Assembly: GCA_963765875.1 (NCBI GenBank)
Contig: CAVXYK010000022.1
Span: 1-64,000 of the forward strand
Reading direction: 5' to 3'
Source: JAWKOK01 sp963765875
GTDB lineage: Bacteria > Chloroflexota > Anaerolineae > Caldilineales > Caldilineaceae
DNA length: 64,000 nucleotides
In this document: piece after piece, positions 18,709-28,053 of the stretch
Position numbering within the stretch: the first letter of the stretch is position 1
Layout of the letters: every line of letters begins with the position of its first letter
The notes under the pieces: model-generated
The model's input: the letters and a program-made list of their open reading frames with translations, nothing else
Databases searched by the model: none
Told to the model about the DNA's origin: nothing
Translations under genes and position numbers: made by a program

Positions 18709-19867
18709 CTATTCGTAACTCTTCAACCCCGTCCGATGCGCCTCGATGAAATCCCAGTCCAGCGTGATCCCCAAGCCCGGACCGTTGGGCACCGGCACGT
18801 GGCCATTGGCGTCGATGGCGTCCAGCGTGTCGGGATAGTCGCTGCATGGGGGCGATGAAGCCGGCGCCAGGGGATGGATCAGGCCCAACTCATAGTAGTT
18901 GGTGTTGCGGATCGAGGCCATGCAGTGGCGCTGGGCCGGGCCGCCGCCGTGCAGTTCCACATCCAGCCCGAAGCCCTCGGCCGCGTGGGCGACCTTCATG
19001 GCCCCGGTGATGCCCATGTCGTAGGTCGGGTTGACGCGCGATGTAGTCGGTGGCCCCGCCCACCACCATGTCGACCTTGGGCTCCAGCGTGCGCACATGC
19101 TCGCCCATGAGGATCGGCGTACGAATCATCTCGCGCAGGCGACGCTGGGCGAAGACCGAGAGGCCGCCGTCGTGGTAGGGATCCTCGTACCAGAAGAAGT
19201 TGGCTTCGTCACAGGCACGGCCGACCGTCAGGGCGTCGCCGAAGGTCTCGTACTCGCAGGCCGGATCGAGCATGAGCGCCATGTCCGGACCCACAGCTTT
19301 GCGCACGGCAAGCACATTGGCCACCTCGCGTGCGATGGGTGCGTTGCCCCAGCCGTGGATCTTGAAGGCCGTGTAGCCCATCTCCTGACACTCGACCGCG
19401 AAATCGGCGAAGGCCTCGGGCGAATCGAGGCCGCCGTTCTCATCGCCATGGTAGGTGGAGGCATAGGCCGGCAGCGTACTTCGATAGCCGCCCAGCAATT
19501 CCCAGACCGGCGCATCGTAGAGTTTGCCGGCGATGTCCCACATCGCGATGTCGACCAGGCCCATGCTCATGCGATCATACTTGCGCAGCGCGCGCTTGAC
19601 CTCGTTGTAGAACTGCTCGCGCTTGAGCGGATTGCGTCCCAGCAGATAGTGGGTGTACATCTCCATCTGTGCGAATTCGCCGGCGCCGCCGGACATGTAC
19701 TCACCGGTGATGCCCTGATCCGTGTGGATCTGCAACACATACCCCGTCCGCGTGATCTTTGAGCCTTTCTCGTAGACCAAATTGAACTGGTTGTAGTCGT
19801 AGCCTAGATTTTCGGATTCCCATTGGAATTGATGGACTTCGATCTTCGTGATTTTCAGGTTGTTCAT
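18709..19867 (-). pseudogene. Enolase-superfamily enzyme (mandelate racemase type), one frameshift
   Basis: The N-terminal 278 residues are read from the start at 19867. At about 19035 the frame changes and continues as SRVNPTYDMGITGAMKVAHA to the stop at 18709, giving about 385 residues after correction. Visible residues: WDIAGK (110-115), K169 and H171 (FKIHGWG), metal ligands D201, E228 (YEDP) and E256 (MGEH), and a late HGGGPAQRH block. This is a paralogue of the genes at 222 and 44515. The KxH pair is shared with the first one. The likely role is sugar-acid dehydration. The shift may be a sequencing indel. Confidence 0.82.
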
Positions 19868-19890
19868 GAGCGATCCTCAGTAAGGGTTGA

Positions 19891-20011
19891 ATTAGTGAGC
19901 ATCCAGATATTACGTGCCAACCTTCCTGGAAGCTGAATGCAAAGCGTCCTCTCCGATACGGAGCTTCCAGGAAGGTGCAAACCGGGAACTTGTTTTTGGA
20001 CGCTCACTTAG
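19891..20011. repeat. Nested palindromic element with TTAGTGAGC ends
   Basis: The outer arms ATTAGTGAGCATCCA and TGGACGCTCACTTAG pair with one mismatch and one gap. The inner arms AACCTTCCTGGAAGCT and AGCTTCCAGGAAGGT pair almost perfectly. It lies 23 bp after the start of the enolase-superfamily gene, in the 476-bp divergent region before the LuxR gene. No other feature was seen in that gap apart from the promoter at its right end. Confidence 0.65.
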
Positions 20012-20311
20012 TTGCGATCTTCGTCTATTGACGCACTGTATTCTTGATCTTGCCAACCACATGGCTAAGCAGCGAGCGGAGCTGCGGCGCTATTCAACCG
20101 CAAGTGCCTGACTGTACAACGCGAGAACGAATTTGCAAAACGAGAGATCACCGCTCGTCAGCTTGAGCCGATGTTGGGCTGCCGTTACATCTTACAGATG
20201 ATTTCTTAGCAAAAACGAGTCGTTGGGTGACCGGACAGCGGCTTTGTGACCGTAACGGGCGTGGGATTCGGGGCTGCATGTTTTTGATCGAGCAGTTCAT
20301 GCTTGGATATA

Positions 20312-20340
20312 TTGGGGGGAGGAATTGTGTGCCTTATAAT
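20312..20340 (+). promoter_or_regulatory. Sigma-70-like promoter, probably giving a leaderless mRNA
   Basis: TTGGGG at 20312-20317 and a perfect TATAAT at 20335-20340 are 17 bp apart. The expected start of transcription is at or next to the ATG at 20347, so the regulator mRNA would have little or no leader. A GGGGGGAGGAATT stretch lies inside the spacer and is too far upstream to serve as a ribosome-binding site. Confidence 0.6.
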
Positions 20341-20346
20341 TGAGTG

Positions 20347-23115
20347 ATGTCCCTACCGATCTTAAACACCAAGCTCTATATCCCGCCGTCACGACCCTAT
20401 TCTGTCCTGCGTCCGCGTTTAAGTGAACAGCTGACTGTGGGGCTGCAAGGCAAACTGACCCTCATCTCTGCACCTGCTGGCTTTGGCAAAACAACATTGC
20501 TCAGTGAATGGGTTGCGGCATGTGAAGAACCTGTGGCATGGCTGTCGCTAGACGAGGAACATAGCGACCCGACTCGCTTTTTCGTCTATTTTGTGGCGGC
20601 ATTGCGCACAATTGCCCGACCGACGGTTAGTGACCTTCCACAACTCGGTGAAGCCGCGTTGAGCGCATTGCAATCAAACCAGCCGCCTCCGCTCAACGCG
20701 ATTCTGACCACCTTAATTAATGAACTGACGGCCATTTCCGAAAACTTTATCCTCGTCCTTGATGACTATCACCTCATCGAATCTCAGGCGGTGGATCAGG
20801 CCCTCTCTTTTTTGCTCCAGAACCTGCCGCCGCCCATGCATCTTGTCATGGCCACCCGCGAAGATCCGTCCCTGCCTCTCGCGCGACTGCGCGCTCGCGG
20901 CCAGTTGACCGAACTTCGTGCCCACGATTTGCGCTTTACCCAGCACGAGGCAGCCGAATTTCTGAACCAAGCGATGAGCCTCAATCTCTCGGGTGAAGAT
21001 ATTACCGCCCTTGAAAATCGCACAGAAGGCTGGATTGCTAGTCTGCAATTGGCGGCCCTTGCTTTGCAAGGCATTTCCTTGCAGGGACATCAAGACACGG
21101 CCGGCTTTATCCACTCTTTTTCCGGCAGTCACCATTTTGTGCTGGATTATCTGGTGGAAGAAGTTCTACAACAGCAGCCTGAACCTGTCCAGCACTTCTT
21201 GCTCTGTACATCCATTCTTGAACGCCTATGTGGATCGCTTTGTGAAGCCCTTCTGCCCCCATCGGCTCAGAGTGGACAAGAAATTTTAGAATATCTCGCA
21301 CGCGCGAATCTGTTGCTCATTCCGCTCGATGAACAACGTGAGTGGTATCGCTATCATCATCTTTTTACGGATGCGCTGCGCGTACGTTTAACGAAGGCGT
21401 ACCCCGATGATATCGTGAATCTACATCGTCGGGCATGTGCATGGTACGAGCAGAACAATTTGTATAGTGAAGCAATCCGCCACACGCTGGCCGCAGAGGA
21501 CTTTGCGCGCGTCGCGACCCTCATGGAAGTGGCCTGGCCAGCCATGCGTCGGAATCGTGGAGAAGCCACATTGCTACGCTGGTTCCGTATGCTTCCAGAG
21601 GAATTGATCCGTGTGCGACCTACGCTGAGTATGATCTATGCTTGGGTGCTGTTAGACGGCAATCAACTGGACGCGGTTGAGCGTCGTCTGCAAGATGCGG
21701 AACAATGGTTACAGAGAGAGACAGAAGCGGACGTGGTGGCAGAGATAATTGTTGCCGACGAAGCACAATTGCGCGCGCTGCCGGCTTCGATTGCCAATGC
21801 CCGTGCCTATCTTGCACAGGCGCGCGGCAATGCCGCCGACACCATCAAGTATGTCAAGCAGGCACTGGAACTCTTGCCGGAGGAGAACCACTACGAGCGT
21901 GGCACATCGGCCGCGTTTCTCGGACTTGCCTACTGGACCAACGGTGATCTGGAAGCCGCATACCGCACCTTTGCCGATGCTTTGGCAATGCTCCAACTGG
22001 GCGGCGGCACCCTTAGTGCAATCGGCGGCACATCGATCCTCGCCTATATTCGGGTTGCACAAGGTCGTCTACACGCGGCCGCCCAGATCTCTAAGCAATC
22101 ATTGCGCCGTGCAGCGGCTCTGGATGAGCCATTGCCCCTAGCAACGGCGGACCTCCATCGCGGACTCAGTGAGATTTACCGTGAGTGGGGTGAACTAACC
22201 GCCGCCGCAGAAGAGTTGCAACGAAGCCAGGCGTTGGGCAGGCAAGCAACCACACCGAGCGATCAGTATCATCGGCTCGTGGCAGAAGCCCGCCTGCTAG
22301 CTACACAAGATGACCTAGATGGTGCGTTCGACCTGATTCAGCAGGCGGAACAACTCTACTATACGCTCCCCATCCCCAATGTGTATCCTGTAGCGGCGTT
22401 GAAGACGCGCTTGTTGGTGCGTTTGGGGAAGTTGGCTGAGGCGCAGGGGTGGGTACGGGAGAGTGGTCTGTCCCCAGGTGACGATCTTGGCTATCTGCAC
22501 GAATATGACCATATCACGCTGGCGCGCGTCCTCATTGCCCAGTATCAACATGACCGTCAAGAGCGTCTGATGCAGGAGGCATTGGGATTGCTGGCGCGTC
22601 TTCTATCGGCGGCGGAAGCCGGGGAGCGGATGAGCAGCGTGTTGGAGATCCTGCTGCTGCAGGCCCTCGCCCACGAAGCGCAAGGTGATATCCCTGCCGC
22701 ACTGGTGCCACTGGCGCGCGCCCTTGCGCTAGCTGAGCCAGAGGGCTATGTTCGCACCTTTGTCGATGAAGGAGCACCGATGGCACGTCTCTTGAAAGCA
22801 TTAGCAGATCAGGAGATAATGCATGAGTACGTAGGCAAACTACTGACCGCATTTGAAGCTGAGCAACTGAAGCCGACGGTCGATTCCTCACCCCTTCCTT
22901 CCCAACCAGCGCAATCACTCATCGAGCCGCTCAGCCCACGCGAGCTTGATGTTTTGCGATTGCTTAAAACCAAGCTTTCAGGACCAGAGATTGCCCATGA
23001 GCTTGTGGTTGCATTGAGCACCATTCGCACCCATACCAAGAGCATCTACAGTAAACTGAACGTCAACAATCGCCGGGCGGCCGTTCAACGGGCCGAGGAG
23101 CTGAATCTGATTTAG
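20347..23115 (+). CDS. MalT-like LuxR-family transcriptional regulator (LAL type)
   Basis: This 922-residue regulator is of the large ATP-binding LuxR type. Domains in order: STAND/AAA-like ATPase with Walker A SAPAGFGKTT (near 42-51) and Walker B ILVLDD (near 135-140); a long helical TPR-like region (about 400-800); and a C-terminal LuxR helix-turn-helix beginning LSPRELDVLRLL and including STIRTHTKSIYSKLN. Such proteins bind a small inducer and activate transcription. A GTG three bases upstream is an alternative start. The downstream array of GGGGA boxes at 23171-23210 resembles MalT boxes and could be its own target. Confidence 0.93.
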   Translation: MSLPILNTKLYIPPSRPYSVLRPRLSEQLTVGLQGKLTLISAPAGFGKTTLLSEWVAACEEPVAWLSLDEEHSDPTRFFVYFVAALRTIARPTVSDLPQLGEAALSALQSNQPPPLNAILTTLINELTAISENFILVLDDYHLIESQAVDQALSFLLQNLPPPMHLVMATREDPSLPLARLRARGQLTELRAHDLRFTQHEAAEFLNQAMSLNLSGEDITALENRTEGWIASLQLAALALQGISLQGHQDTAGFIHSFSGSHHFVLDYLVEEVLQQQPEPVQHFLLCTSILERLCGSLCEALLPPSAQSGQEILEYLARANLLLIPLDEQREWYRYHHLFTDALRVRLTKAYPDDIVNLHRRACAWYEQNNLYSEAIRHTLAAEDFARVATLMEVAWPAMRRNRGEATLLRWFRMLPEELIRVRPTLSMIYAWVLLDGNQLDAVERRLQDAEQWLQRETEADVVAEIIVADEAQLRALPASIANARAYLAQARGNAADTIKYVKQALELLPEENHYERGTSAAFLGLAYWTNGDLEAAYRTFADALAMLQLGGGTLSAIGGTSILAYIRVAQGRLHAAAQISKQSLRRAAALDEPLPLATADLHRGLSEIYREWGELTAAAEELQRSQALGRQATTPSDQYHRLVAEARLLATQDDLDGAFDLIQQAEQLYYTLPIPNVYPVAALKTRLLVRLGKLAEAQGWVRESGLSPGDDLGYLHEYDHITLARVLIAQYQHDRQERLMQEALGLLARLLSAAEAGERMSSVLEILLLQALAHEAQGDIPAALVPLARALALAEPEGYVRTFVDEGAPMARLLKALADQEIMHEYVGKLLTAFEAEQLKPTVDSSPLPSQPAQSLIEPLSPRELDVLRLLKTKLSGPEIAHELVVALSTIRTHTKSIYSKLNVNNRRAAVQRAEELNLI

Positions 23116-23170
23116 ACTCATTTGAAACCGGCATCCTTCTTGTACATCCCCATCCTCCCATCCCGCCATC

Positions 23171-23210
23171 TCCCCACATAAATCCCCACCTTTCTCCCCA
23201 CATGTGGGGA
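23171..23210. promoter_or_regulatory. Operator-like array: three TCCCCAC boxes at 12-bp spacing
   Basis: TCCCCAC occurs at 23171, 23183 and 23195. The last box is part of the 16-bp palindrome TCCCCACATGTGGGGA. On the other strand each box reads GTGGGGA, and the segments GGGGAGATGG and GGGGATTTAT resemble the enterobacterial MalT box GGGGA(T/G)GAGG. The array lies just upstream of the promoter at 23211-23238 and just downstream of the MalT-like gene. Confidence 0.55.
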
Positions 23211-23238
23211 TTACAGCTCGCCACAACACCTATATACT
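23211..23238 (+). promoter_or_regulatory. Putative promoter for the downstream gene set
   Basis: TTACAG at 23211 and TATACT at 23233 are separated by 16 bp. The predicted start of transcription is about 85 bp before the ATG at 23329. Confidence 0.45.
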
Positions 23239-23328
23239 TTGGTCAATGGAAATAACCTTAGAGCAAAGAGCGAAGTGGTGCTTGATCCACATAGTGATCT
23301 ACGAAGGGAAGACTGTACGAGGCAGAGC

Positions 23329-23607
23329 ATGAATGAAACATATACGGGGCATCCTGAGTCTGCACTGACCGAAATTCGCGTCCAGGGACACCTTGATGAG
23401 CGCTGGTGCGACTGGTTTTCGGGGCTCACTATCACCCATGAAGAAAACGGCGATACATTGTTAATCGGCTCAGTAGTCGACCAGGCTGCACTGTATGGCT
23501 TGCTCAGAAAAGTGCGTGACTTAGGCATGCCCTTGCTTTCGGTTAATCTCCTCGAACTTGGTCAGACAGATGTAGCAGGCCTCAATCAGAGAATGAACGG
23601 GGAATAG
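23329..23607 (+). CDS. Small conserved protein that follows MalT-like regulators
   Basis: This 92-residue soluble protein is read from the ATG at 23329 (MNETYTGHPE); longer upstream starts have no support. The core (RVQGHLDERWCDWFSGLTIT, then VDQAALYGLLRKVRDLGMPL) is a pattern I recall from short hypothetical proteins next to LAL regulators in Chloroflexota. The function is unknown. Given its position directly after the regulator, a role as modulator or co-regulated partner is plausible. The next gene starts 4 bp after its stop. Confidence 0.7.
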   Translation: MNETYTGHPESALTEIRVQGHLDERWCDWFSGLTITHEENGDTLLIGSVVDQAALYGLLRKVRDLGMPLLSVNLLELGQTDVAGLNQRMNGE

Positions 23608-23610
23608 ACG

Positions 23611-24405
23611 ATGAATTCAGATAGACAAGCAATGACCAGAGAAGAATATGGGGCCTCCGAGCTGCGCCAGCCCCCCAAAATGAAAAGACCAACGTCCGAG
23701 AAATCTTCAGCGTCGGCAAATAGATTGCCAGTAGAATGGCTCATCCCAACCGGCCTGATCTTCCTAAGCCTCGTTCCTGCAGTTGGCGGGAGCGTCCGCT
23801 TGGCAGAACTAGGCAGCGGCACAGAGTTTATGTTTCTGCCGGATAGTGGGCGCATCGCGTTCAGCCCGTGCCAGTGGTGATCCATATCATCAGCGTGATC
23901 ATCTATTCCATTCTCGGGGCCTTCCAATTCGCGCCAGGCTTTCGTCGCCGTCATCATCGTTGGCACCGAAGCGCTGGTCGCATCTTGATCCCCGAGCGGC
24001 CTCGTGGCGGCTCTCTCTGGCCTGTGGATGACCCAATATTCGCCTTTACCGTGGCATGACATCGGCCCGCTCTATTGGGTTCGCCTCGTGGTTGGTCTCG
24101 GCATGACTGTCTCAATTGTCTTAGGAACACTTGCTATTCGGCAACGGAACTTTGCCCAACATGGCGCGTGGATGATTCGTGCTTATGCGCTGGGTGTGGG
24201 CGCAGGGACACAGGTTTTTGTCCTTCTTCCTTGGGCGTTTTTCCCATCGATTCATAGCGAGTTGACGCGGGCCATTCTGATGGCGACAGCCTGGATCATC
24301 AACCTTGCCGTAGCCGAATGGGTCATCCAGAAACGGCGATCCCATCGGGCAGACAACGCCGCAAGCAAACGCAAGTTAAATTCATCTGTAACAATTAGGC
24401 CCTAA
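23611..24405 (+). pseudogene. DUF2306-like membrane protein, two frameshifts
   Basis: Three reading-frame segments join to one protein of about 264 residues. The first (from 23611) ends near 23865 with FLPDSGRIAF; the second covers VIHIISVIIYSILGAFQF; the third (from about 24000) covers ALSGLWMTQYSPLP to the stop at 24405. The combined pattern, with FRRRHHRWHRSAGR, RQRNFAQHGAWMIRAYALG and INLAVAEW, fits DUF2306 integral membrane proteins with several helices. The function is unknown. The shifts at about 23865 and 23975 may be sequencing errors. Confidence 0.65.
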
Positions 24406-24439
24406 ACAACTTTGAAACAGAACGATAAAAGGAGAAAAA

Positions 24440-24847
24440 ATGAAAGCCGATAAAGAAGTCATGCCAGTAGACCGGAGAATACTACTCTCTGCTTTGTGGA
24501 TATTCGTGTTGTTTAATCTCTTTTGGGCGGATTTTCACGCGTTTATAACGCCCGGATTTTTGCAGGAAATAATGTCTGGCACCGTGAGTGGCTTTCAGAT
24601 AACTGAAAACCTGCTGCTCTTTGCCGCACTGGTACATGAGATTCCTGTTGCGATGATCCTGCTATCCCTACTCTTGAGACGAAATGTTAATCGTTGGGTA
24701 AACATTGCGGCAGGTGCATTAAATTTGTTTTTTACGATTTCGGATGGTCCGACCGATCCTGATCACATATTTTTTAGAATTGCAACTGCTCTCGGTCTAG
24801 TGCTCATTATCTGGTACGCATGGCGGTGGAAAAAAGAGGAAGTGTAG
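24440..24847 (+). CDS. Four-helix membrane protein, DUF6326-like
   Basis: This 135-residue protein starts after a strong AAAAGGAGAAAAA site. It has four predicted membrane helices (about 14-33, 55-80, 87-103 and 110-127) and a short charged tail. The pattern ILLSALWIFVLFNLFWADFH resembles DUF6326 proteins of unknown function. It probably belongs to the same operon as the preceding and following genes. Confidence 0.65.
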   Translation: MKADKEVMPVDRRILLSALWIFVLFNLFWADFHAFITPGFLQEIMSGTVSGFQITENLLLFAALVHEIPVAMILLSLLLRRNVNRWVNIAAGALNLFFTISDGPTDPDHIFFRIATALGLVLIIWYAWRWKKEEV

Positions 24848-24858
24848 AGGAATCCATT

Positions 24859-25560
24859 ATGCAAGTTCAATTTTTGACTTGGCAACTCTCGGTTAAGCGG
24901 GTTAGGCCAACGGCGCAGGAGCTGGTCGAAAAGTATAATTCCATTGCCGATCAGTGGCAGCAAAAGATTCAGCGGTTTGGTTATGATAAAGCGTATGCGA
25001 GTCTCATTTCGCAGCTGCATGATGATTTGCGCAACAACTTTGCCAAGTGCCGCGCGTTGTGCCGCACAATTAGCGTTTTGGATTGCGGTGTTGGGTCGGG
25101 TGCGTTAAGTGCCGCTCTCTTCAAGGCTGGCGTTGGCAATCTAGTGCTACATGGTGTGGATACGTCCCCGACAATGGCAGCCGTTGCGCGCGCCCATTTG
25201 GCCCAGCAGGGCATTCCCATACAGACGCGAACGCAAGATGTACGCAGCCTCCCCTATGCCGACAACGCGTTTGGCATGGTCATGGCGGCGCATACGATCG
25301 AACATTTGCCGCAGCCACAGATCGGGATACGGGAGATGGTTCGCGTCTTACAGCCAGATGCCCCGCTGTTGATTATCACGACACGACCAAACTTACTGGG
25401 GTCGCTGATCGATGCACAGTGGGGCTTAACCTGCCTAGACGAAGCCGCGCTCGTCGAAGCATTTGTGAGCGCCGGTCTGCGTGATGTGCGGCCCGTGCAA
25501 TTCGGTGGTCCGTTCTGGTGCCGCCACATGAGTTACGCAGTAATCGGCTGGAAAAGCTAG
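24859..25560 (+). CDS. Class I SAM-dependent methyltransferase
   Basis: This 233-residue protein is read from the ATG at 24859, which has GAGG eight bases upstream; a longer start at 24820 overlaps the previous gene. Motif I is VLDCGVGSGALS, followed by the acidic residue in HGVDTSP, and motif IV lies near MVMAAHTIEHLPQ. The substrate is unknown. It starts 11 bp after the membrane protein stop, so they are probably cotranscribed. Confidence 0.82.
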   Translation: MQVQFLTWQLSVKRVRPTAQELVEKYNSIADQWQQKIQRFGYDKAYASLISQLHDDLRNNFAKCRALCRTISVLDCGVGSGALSAALFKAGVGNLVLHGVDTSPTMAAVARAHLAQQGIPIQTRTQDVRSLPYADNAFGMVMAAHTIEHLPQPQIGIREMVRVLQPDAPLLIITTRPNLLGSLIDAQWGLTCLDEAALVEAFVSAGLRDVRPVQFGGPFWCRHMSYAVIGWKS

Positions 25561-25647
25561 CCTACCTCGCCGTGAACCGACACCCTTTATTTATCCATCA
25601 TTTCAACAGTGGCAGAAATCTAGAATCAAGACGATGAGGACAGGATT

Positions 25648-26628
25648 ATGAAAGCGATACTATGTACAAAATATGGCCCACCGGACGTTCTTCAGCTTCG
25701 AGAGATCGATAAACCGGTGCCCAAAGATAGTGAGGTGTTGATAAAGGTCCACGCCGCAACGTCAACCGCGGCGGGCCTTACGGGTCGAACCGGCAAGCCC
25801 GCTGTTGCCAGATTGTTCAGCGGCCTAACCAAACCCAAAAAAGAGATATTAGGGATAGAGTTAGCTGGCGAAATTGAAGCTGTTGGCAAAGATGTAACAT
25901 TATTTCAAGCGGGTGATCAAGTTTTTGGTATGACCGGTGCAACCACGCCGGGTGCTTATGCAGAGTTCAAGTGTATGCCTGAAGATGGAGCGCTGGTTAC
26001 GATGCCGACCAATATGGCTTTTGAGGAGGCCGCAGCGGTTGTGGAAGGCGGGATAACTGCCCTGAATTTTCTTAAAAATCGGGCAAACCTGCAGCTTGGA
26101 CAGAAGGTTCTGATCTATGGCGCTTCTGGATCGGTGGGTACTGCGTCCGTACAGGTTGCCAAAGCCCTTGGGGCGGAAGTAACTGGCGTATGCAGTTATA
26201 GAAATTTGGACTTGGCAAAATCGCTGGGTGCCGATCACGTTATTGATTACACAAAAGAAGACTTCACCCAAAATGGCGAGACCTATGACGTTATTTTTGA
26301 CACGGTCGGCAAACGTTCCTTTTCACAATGTAAAAACTCGCTAACGCCAAAAGGACTCTACCTAGATTCGGGCAACGCGGCCACAATTTTGCCCATGCTA
26401 TGGACATCACTATTCGGTCGCAAAAAAGCTATTCTGTTGGCATCCTATGTACGGTCAACAAGCGCCATATCGAAAGATCTTGTTGCCCTCAAAAAATTGG
26501 TTGAGGCGGGGAAGGTGCAAGCGGTCATTGATCGATGCTATCCATTGGCAGAGACAGCCGAGGCACATCGCTATGTCGAAACAGGGCGCAAAAAAGGAAA
26601 CGTCGTCATCACTTTGGAGCCTCACTGA
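25648..26628 (+). CDS. NAD(P)-dependent medium-chain oxidoreductase (quinone oxidoreductase type)
   Basis: This is a 326-residue zinc-independent MDR-family protein. It has the GroES-like N-terminal half (EILGIELAGEIEAVG, QVFGMTG) and the Rossmann motif YGASGSVGTASVQVAK near residue 155. Cys/His zinc ligands are absent. It probably reduces quinones or enones with NADPH. The ribosome-binding site is GGACAGGATT. It is the last plus-strand gene before the integron and its stop is only 11 bp from the outermost attC site. Its lower GC look compared with neighbours hints at recent acquisition. Confidence 0.85.
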   Translation: MKAILCTKYGPPDVLQLREIDKPVPKDSEVLIKVHAATSTAAGLTGRTGKPAVARLFSGLTKPKKEILGIELAGEIEAVGKDVTLFQAGDQVFGMTGATTPGAYAEFKCMPEDGALVTMPTNMAFEEAAAVVEGGITALNFLKNRANLQLGQKVLIYGASGSVGTASVQVAKALGAEVTGVCSYRNLDLAKSLGADHVIDYTKEDFTQNGETYDVIFDTVGKRSFSQCKNSLTPKGLYLDSGNAATILPMLWTSLFGRKKAILLASYVRSTSAISKDLVALKKLVEAGKVQAVIDRCYPLAETAEAHRYVETGRKKGNVVITLEPH

Positions 26629-26639
26629 GCCGCAGGGCA

Positions 26640-26705
26640 GCCCAACGACTGAGGTAACGCGCCACGAGCCGCAGGCGAGTGGTCACGTTGAGCGATTTGT
26701 TAGGT
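26640..26705 (-). other. attC site A (66 bp), distal end of the array
   Basis: The outer cores are GCCCAAC (26640) and GTTAGGT (26699). The inner part folds as GTAACGCGCCAC against GTGGTCACGTTG. It ends the SRPBCC cassette, 38 bp after its stop codon. Confidence 0.75.
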
Positions 26706-26743
26706 GTCGGGATGGAAATGGTCCAGTTGTATACAATCATCTG

Positions 26744-27199
26744 CTATTTGGCCTTCTCGACTGCGCCTTTGATGTCGGCAAGGTCTTGGTCTATTGTTTT
26801 GCGAAGAGATTTCTTGGCCATCCAACCAGTGAGTGCCCATAGCACCTTGGCGCCGAAGGTGACAGGTTGCCCGCTGAATCCCATTGTCAATCGCGTCCCG
26901 GTCGATGTAGTCTCAAGTTCGATTCGCGATGTGTAGATGGAGCCGTGGCTCTCAGCACGGGTCTCATAGTATGATGGTTCGCTAGCATCAGTGACCCACA
27001 TCACCTCCACAGCGTCTTTCCCCATCCATTCGCGAGTTTCTCGCCACTTCAAGCCGACAATTGACGGTCCCGTAGCTCGCTCAAGAATCTCGACTTCCTT
27101 AATCCCAGAAATCCTAGAATCCGCTTTCTCGATATCCGACACAGCGGACCATACGTCCGAGAGGGACGCCTCGATTTTTGTAAACCTGGTGACTTGCAT
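26744..27199 (-). CDS. SRPBCC-family protein (cassette gene)
   Basis: This 151-residue START/polyketide-cyclase-like protein binds hydrophobic ligands in a helix-grip fold. It begins MQVTRFTKIEASLSDVWSAV, the usual SRPBCC opening in which a hydrophobic strand leads to the first helix, and ends in a long helix (KSLRKTIDQDLADIKGAVEK). The ligand is unknown. AGGAGAAGGTC precedes the ATG. It is the outermost cassette, flanked by attC A downstream and attC B upstream. Confidence 0.8.
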   Translation of the reverse strand: MQVTRFTKIEASLSDVWSAVSDIEKADSRISGIKEVEILERATGPSIVGLKWRETREWMGKDAVEVMWVTDASEPSYYETRAESHGSIYTSRIELETTSTGTRLTMGFSGQPVTFGAKVLWALTGWMAKKSLRKTIDQDLADIKGAVEKAK

Positions 27200-27285
27200 G
27201 ACCTTCTCCTTGCAGGGTCCATTAATAAGCGTTCCGTGAAGGCGATTTCACTCACATCAGGCTTATCGCTCGACCAGCAATCGAC

Positions 27286-27380
27286 ACTTAACGTTTGAAA
27301 TCAGCGGGCCGGGATTAACCTTAGCAGAGCGAAGCGAATCAGCCTGGCATTTTCGGCTCCGCTGGATTACTTTGTTATGC
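27286..27380 (-). other. attC site B (95 bp)
   Basis: The left core ACTTAAC fits RYYYAAC exactly; the right core GTTATGC has one mismatch to GTTRRRY. The interior pairs ATCAGCGGGCC with GGCTCCGCTGGAT. It ends the membrane-protein cassette. Confidence 0.65.
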
Positions 27381-27549
27381 CGCGAATCTGGGTGCGTCCT
27401 CAACAAGACAGGAGGCGACGGCCACCTTCAGTTATCTCCATTTTGGATACAATTTCCAGTATTACAGAGCCCATTATCAACGAGCCCAATCAGAAAGAGT
27501 ATTGAGCATTGCCATTGCAATGTCCGCGTTCACCTGACGCGAAACCAAA

Positions 27550-28011
27550 CTACGTCAGCCAACCCTTATTCACACCGTACAGCGCGAATGGAACCAAAGC
27601 AATCGCACCCACAATGACGAACGGTGATGCACCGACACCCATGATTTCAACAGTGTCACTCAGAAAGTACATATACGTATTCTGCACTAGCACGCCCAGC
27701 AGCGAAATAATCAATAACGGGATCGCTATCCTCCTTTTAATCACCAAGGCGATGCAGCCCAATACGCCGAATATGACAGCAACTCCAAACGCGACATTTA
27801 CCCAGGTCGGTGTCGACAATGTCAATCTGATTTGTTGTTCGTTAAGGCCAGAACTTTCCAGCGCCTCTTTGGTTCTGAATACCGTCATCCCCATTGCAAA
27901 CACTGCAAGTCCAAACAGGTTCCAGACTAGAAATATTGCGCTGACGACCATGAACCATTTTGGCGCAACTGTGTCGATTTTCTTATTCATCGATTTCCTT
28001 TCGGTTGACAT
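27550..28011 (-). CDS. Four-helix membrane protein (cassette gene)
   Basis: This 153-residue integral membrane protein has four helices at about 19-44, 72-90, 94-113 and 124-145. The opening APKWFMVVSAIFLVWNLFGL is a pattern often seen in hypothetical membrane proteins of integron cassettes and marine bacteria. The function is unknown. GAAAGGAAATCG lies upstream if translation begins at the Met of MNKKIDT; the first Met (MSTERKS) is also possible. Confidence 0.65.
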   Translation of the reverse strand: MSTERKSMNKKIDTVAPKWFMVVSAIFLVWNLFGLAVFAMGMTVFRTKEALESSGLNEQQIRLTLSTPTWVNVAFGVAVIFGVLGCIALVIKRRIAIPLLIISLLGVLVQNTYMYFLSDTVEIMGVGASPFVIVGAIALVPFALYGVNKGWLT

Positions 28012-28053
28012 GTGGGTAGTAAGTGAATCTCCATGATCGTGGAATTCTTAGCG

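Noticed and set aside
25648..26628. MDR oxidoreductase as a ninth integron cassette
   Set aside because: It lies on the opposite strand, beyond the last attC, and no attC-like site was found on its other side.
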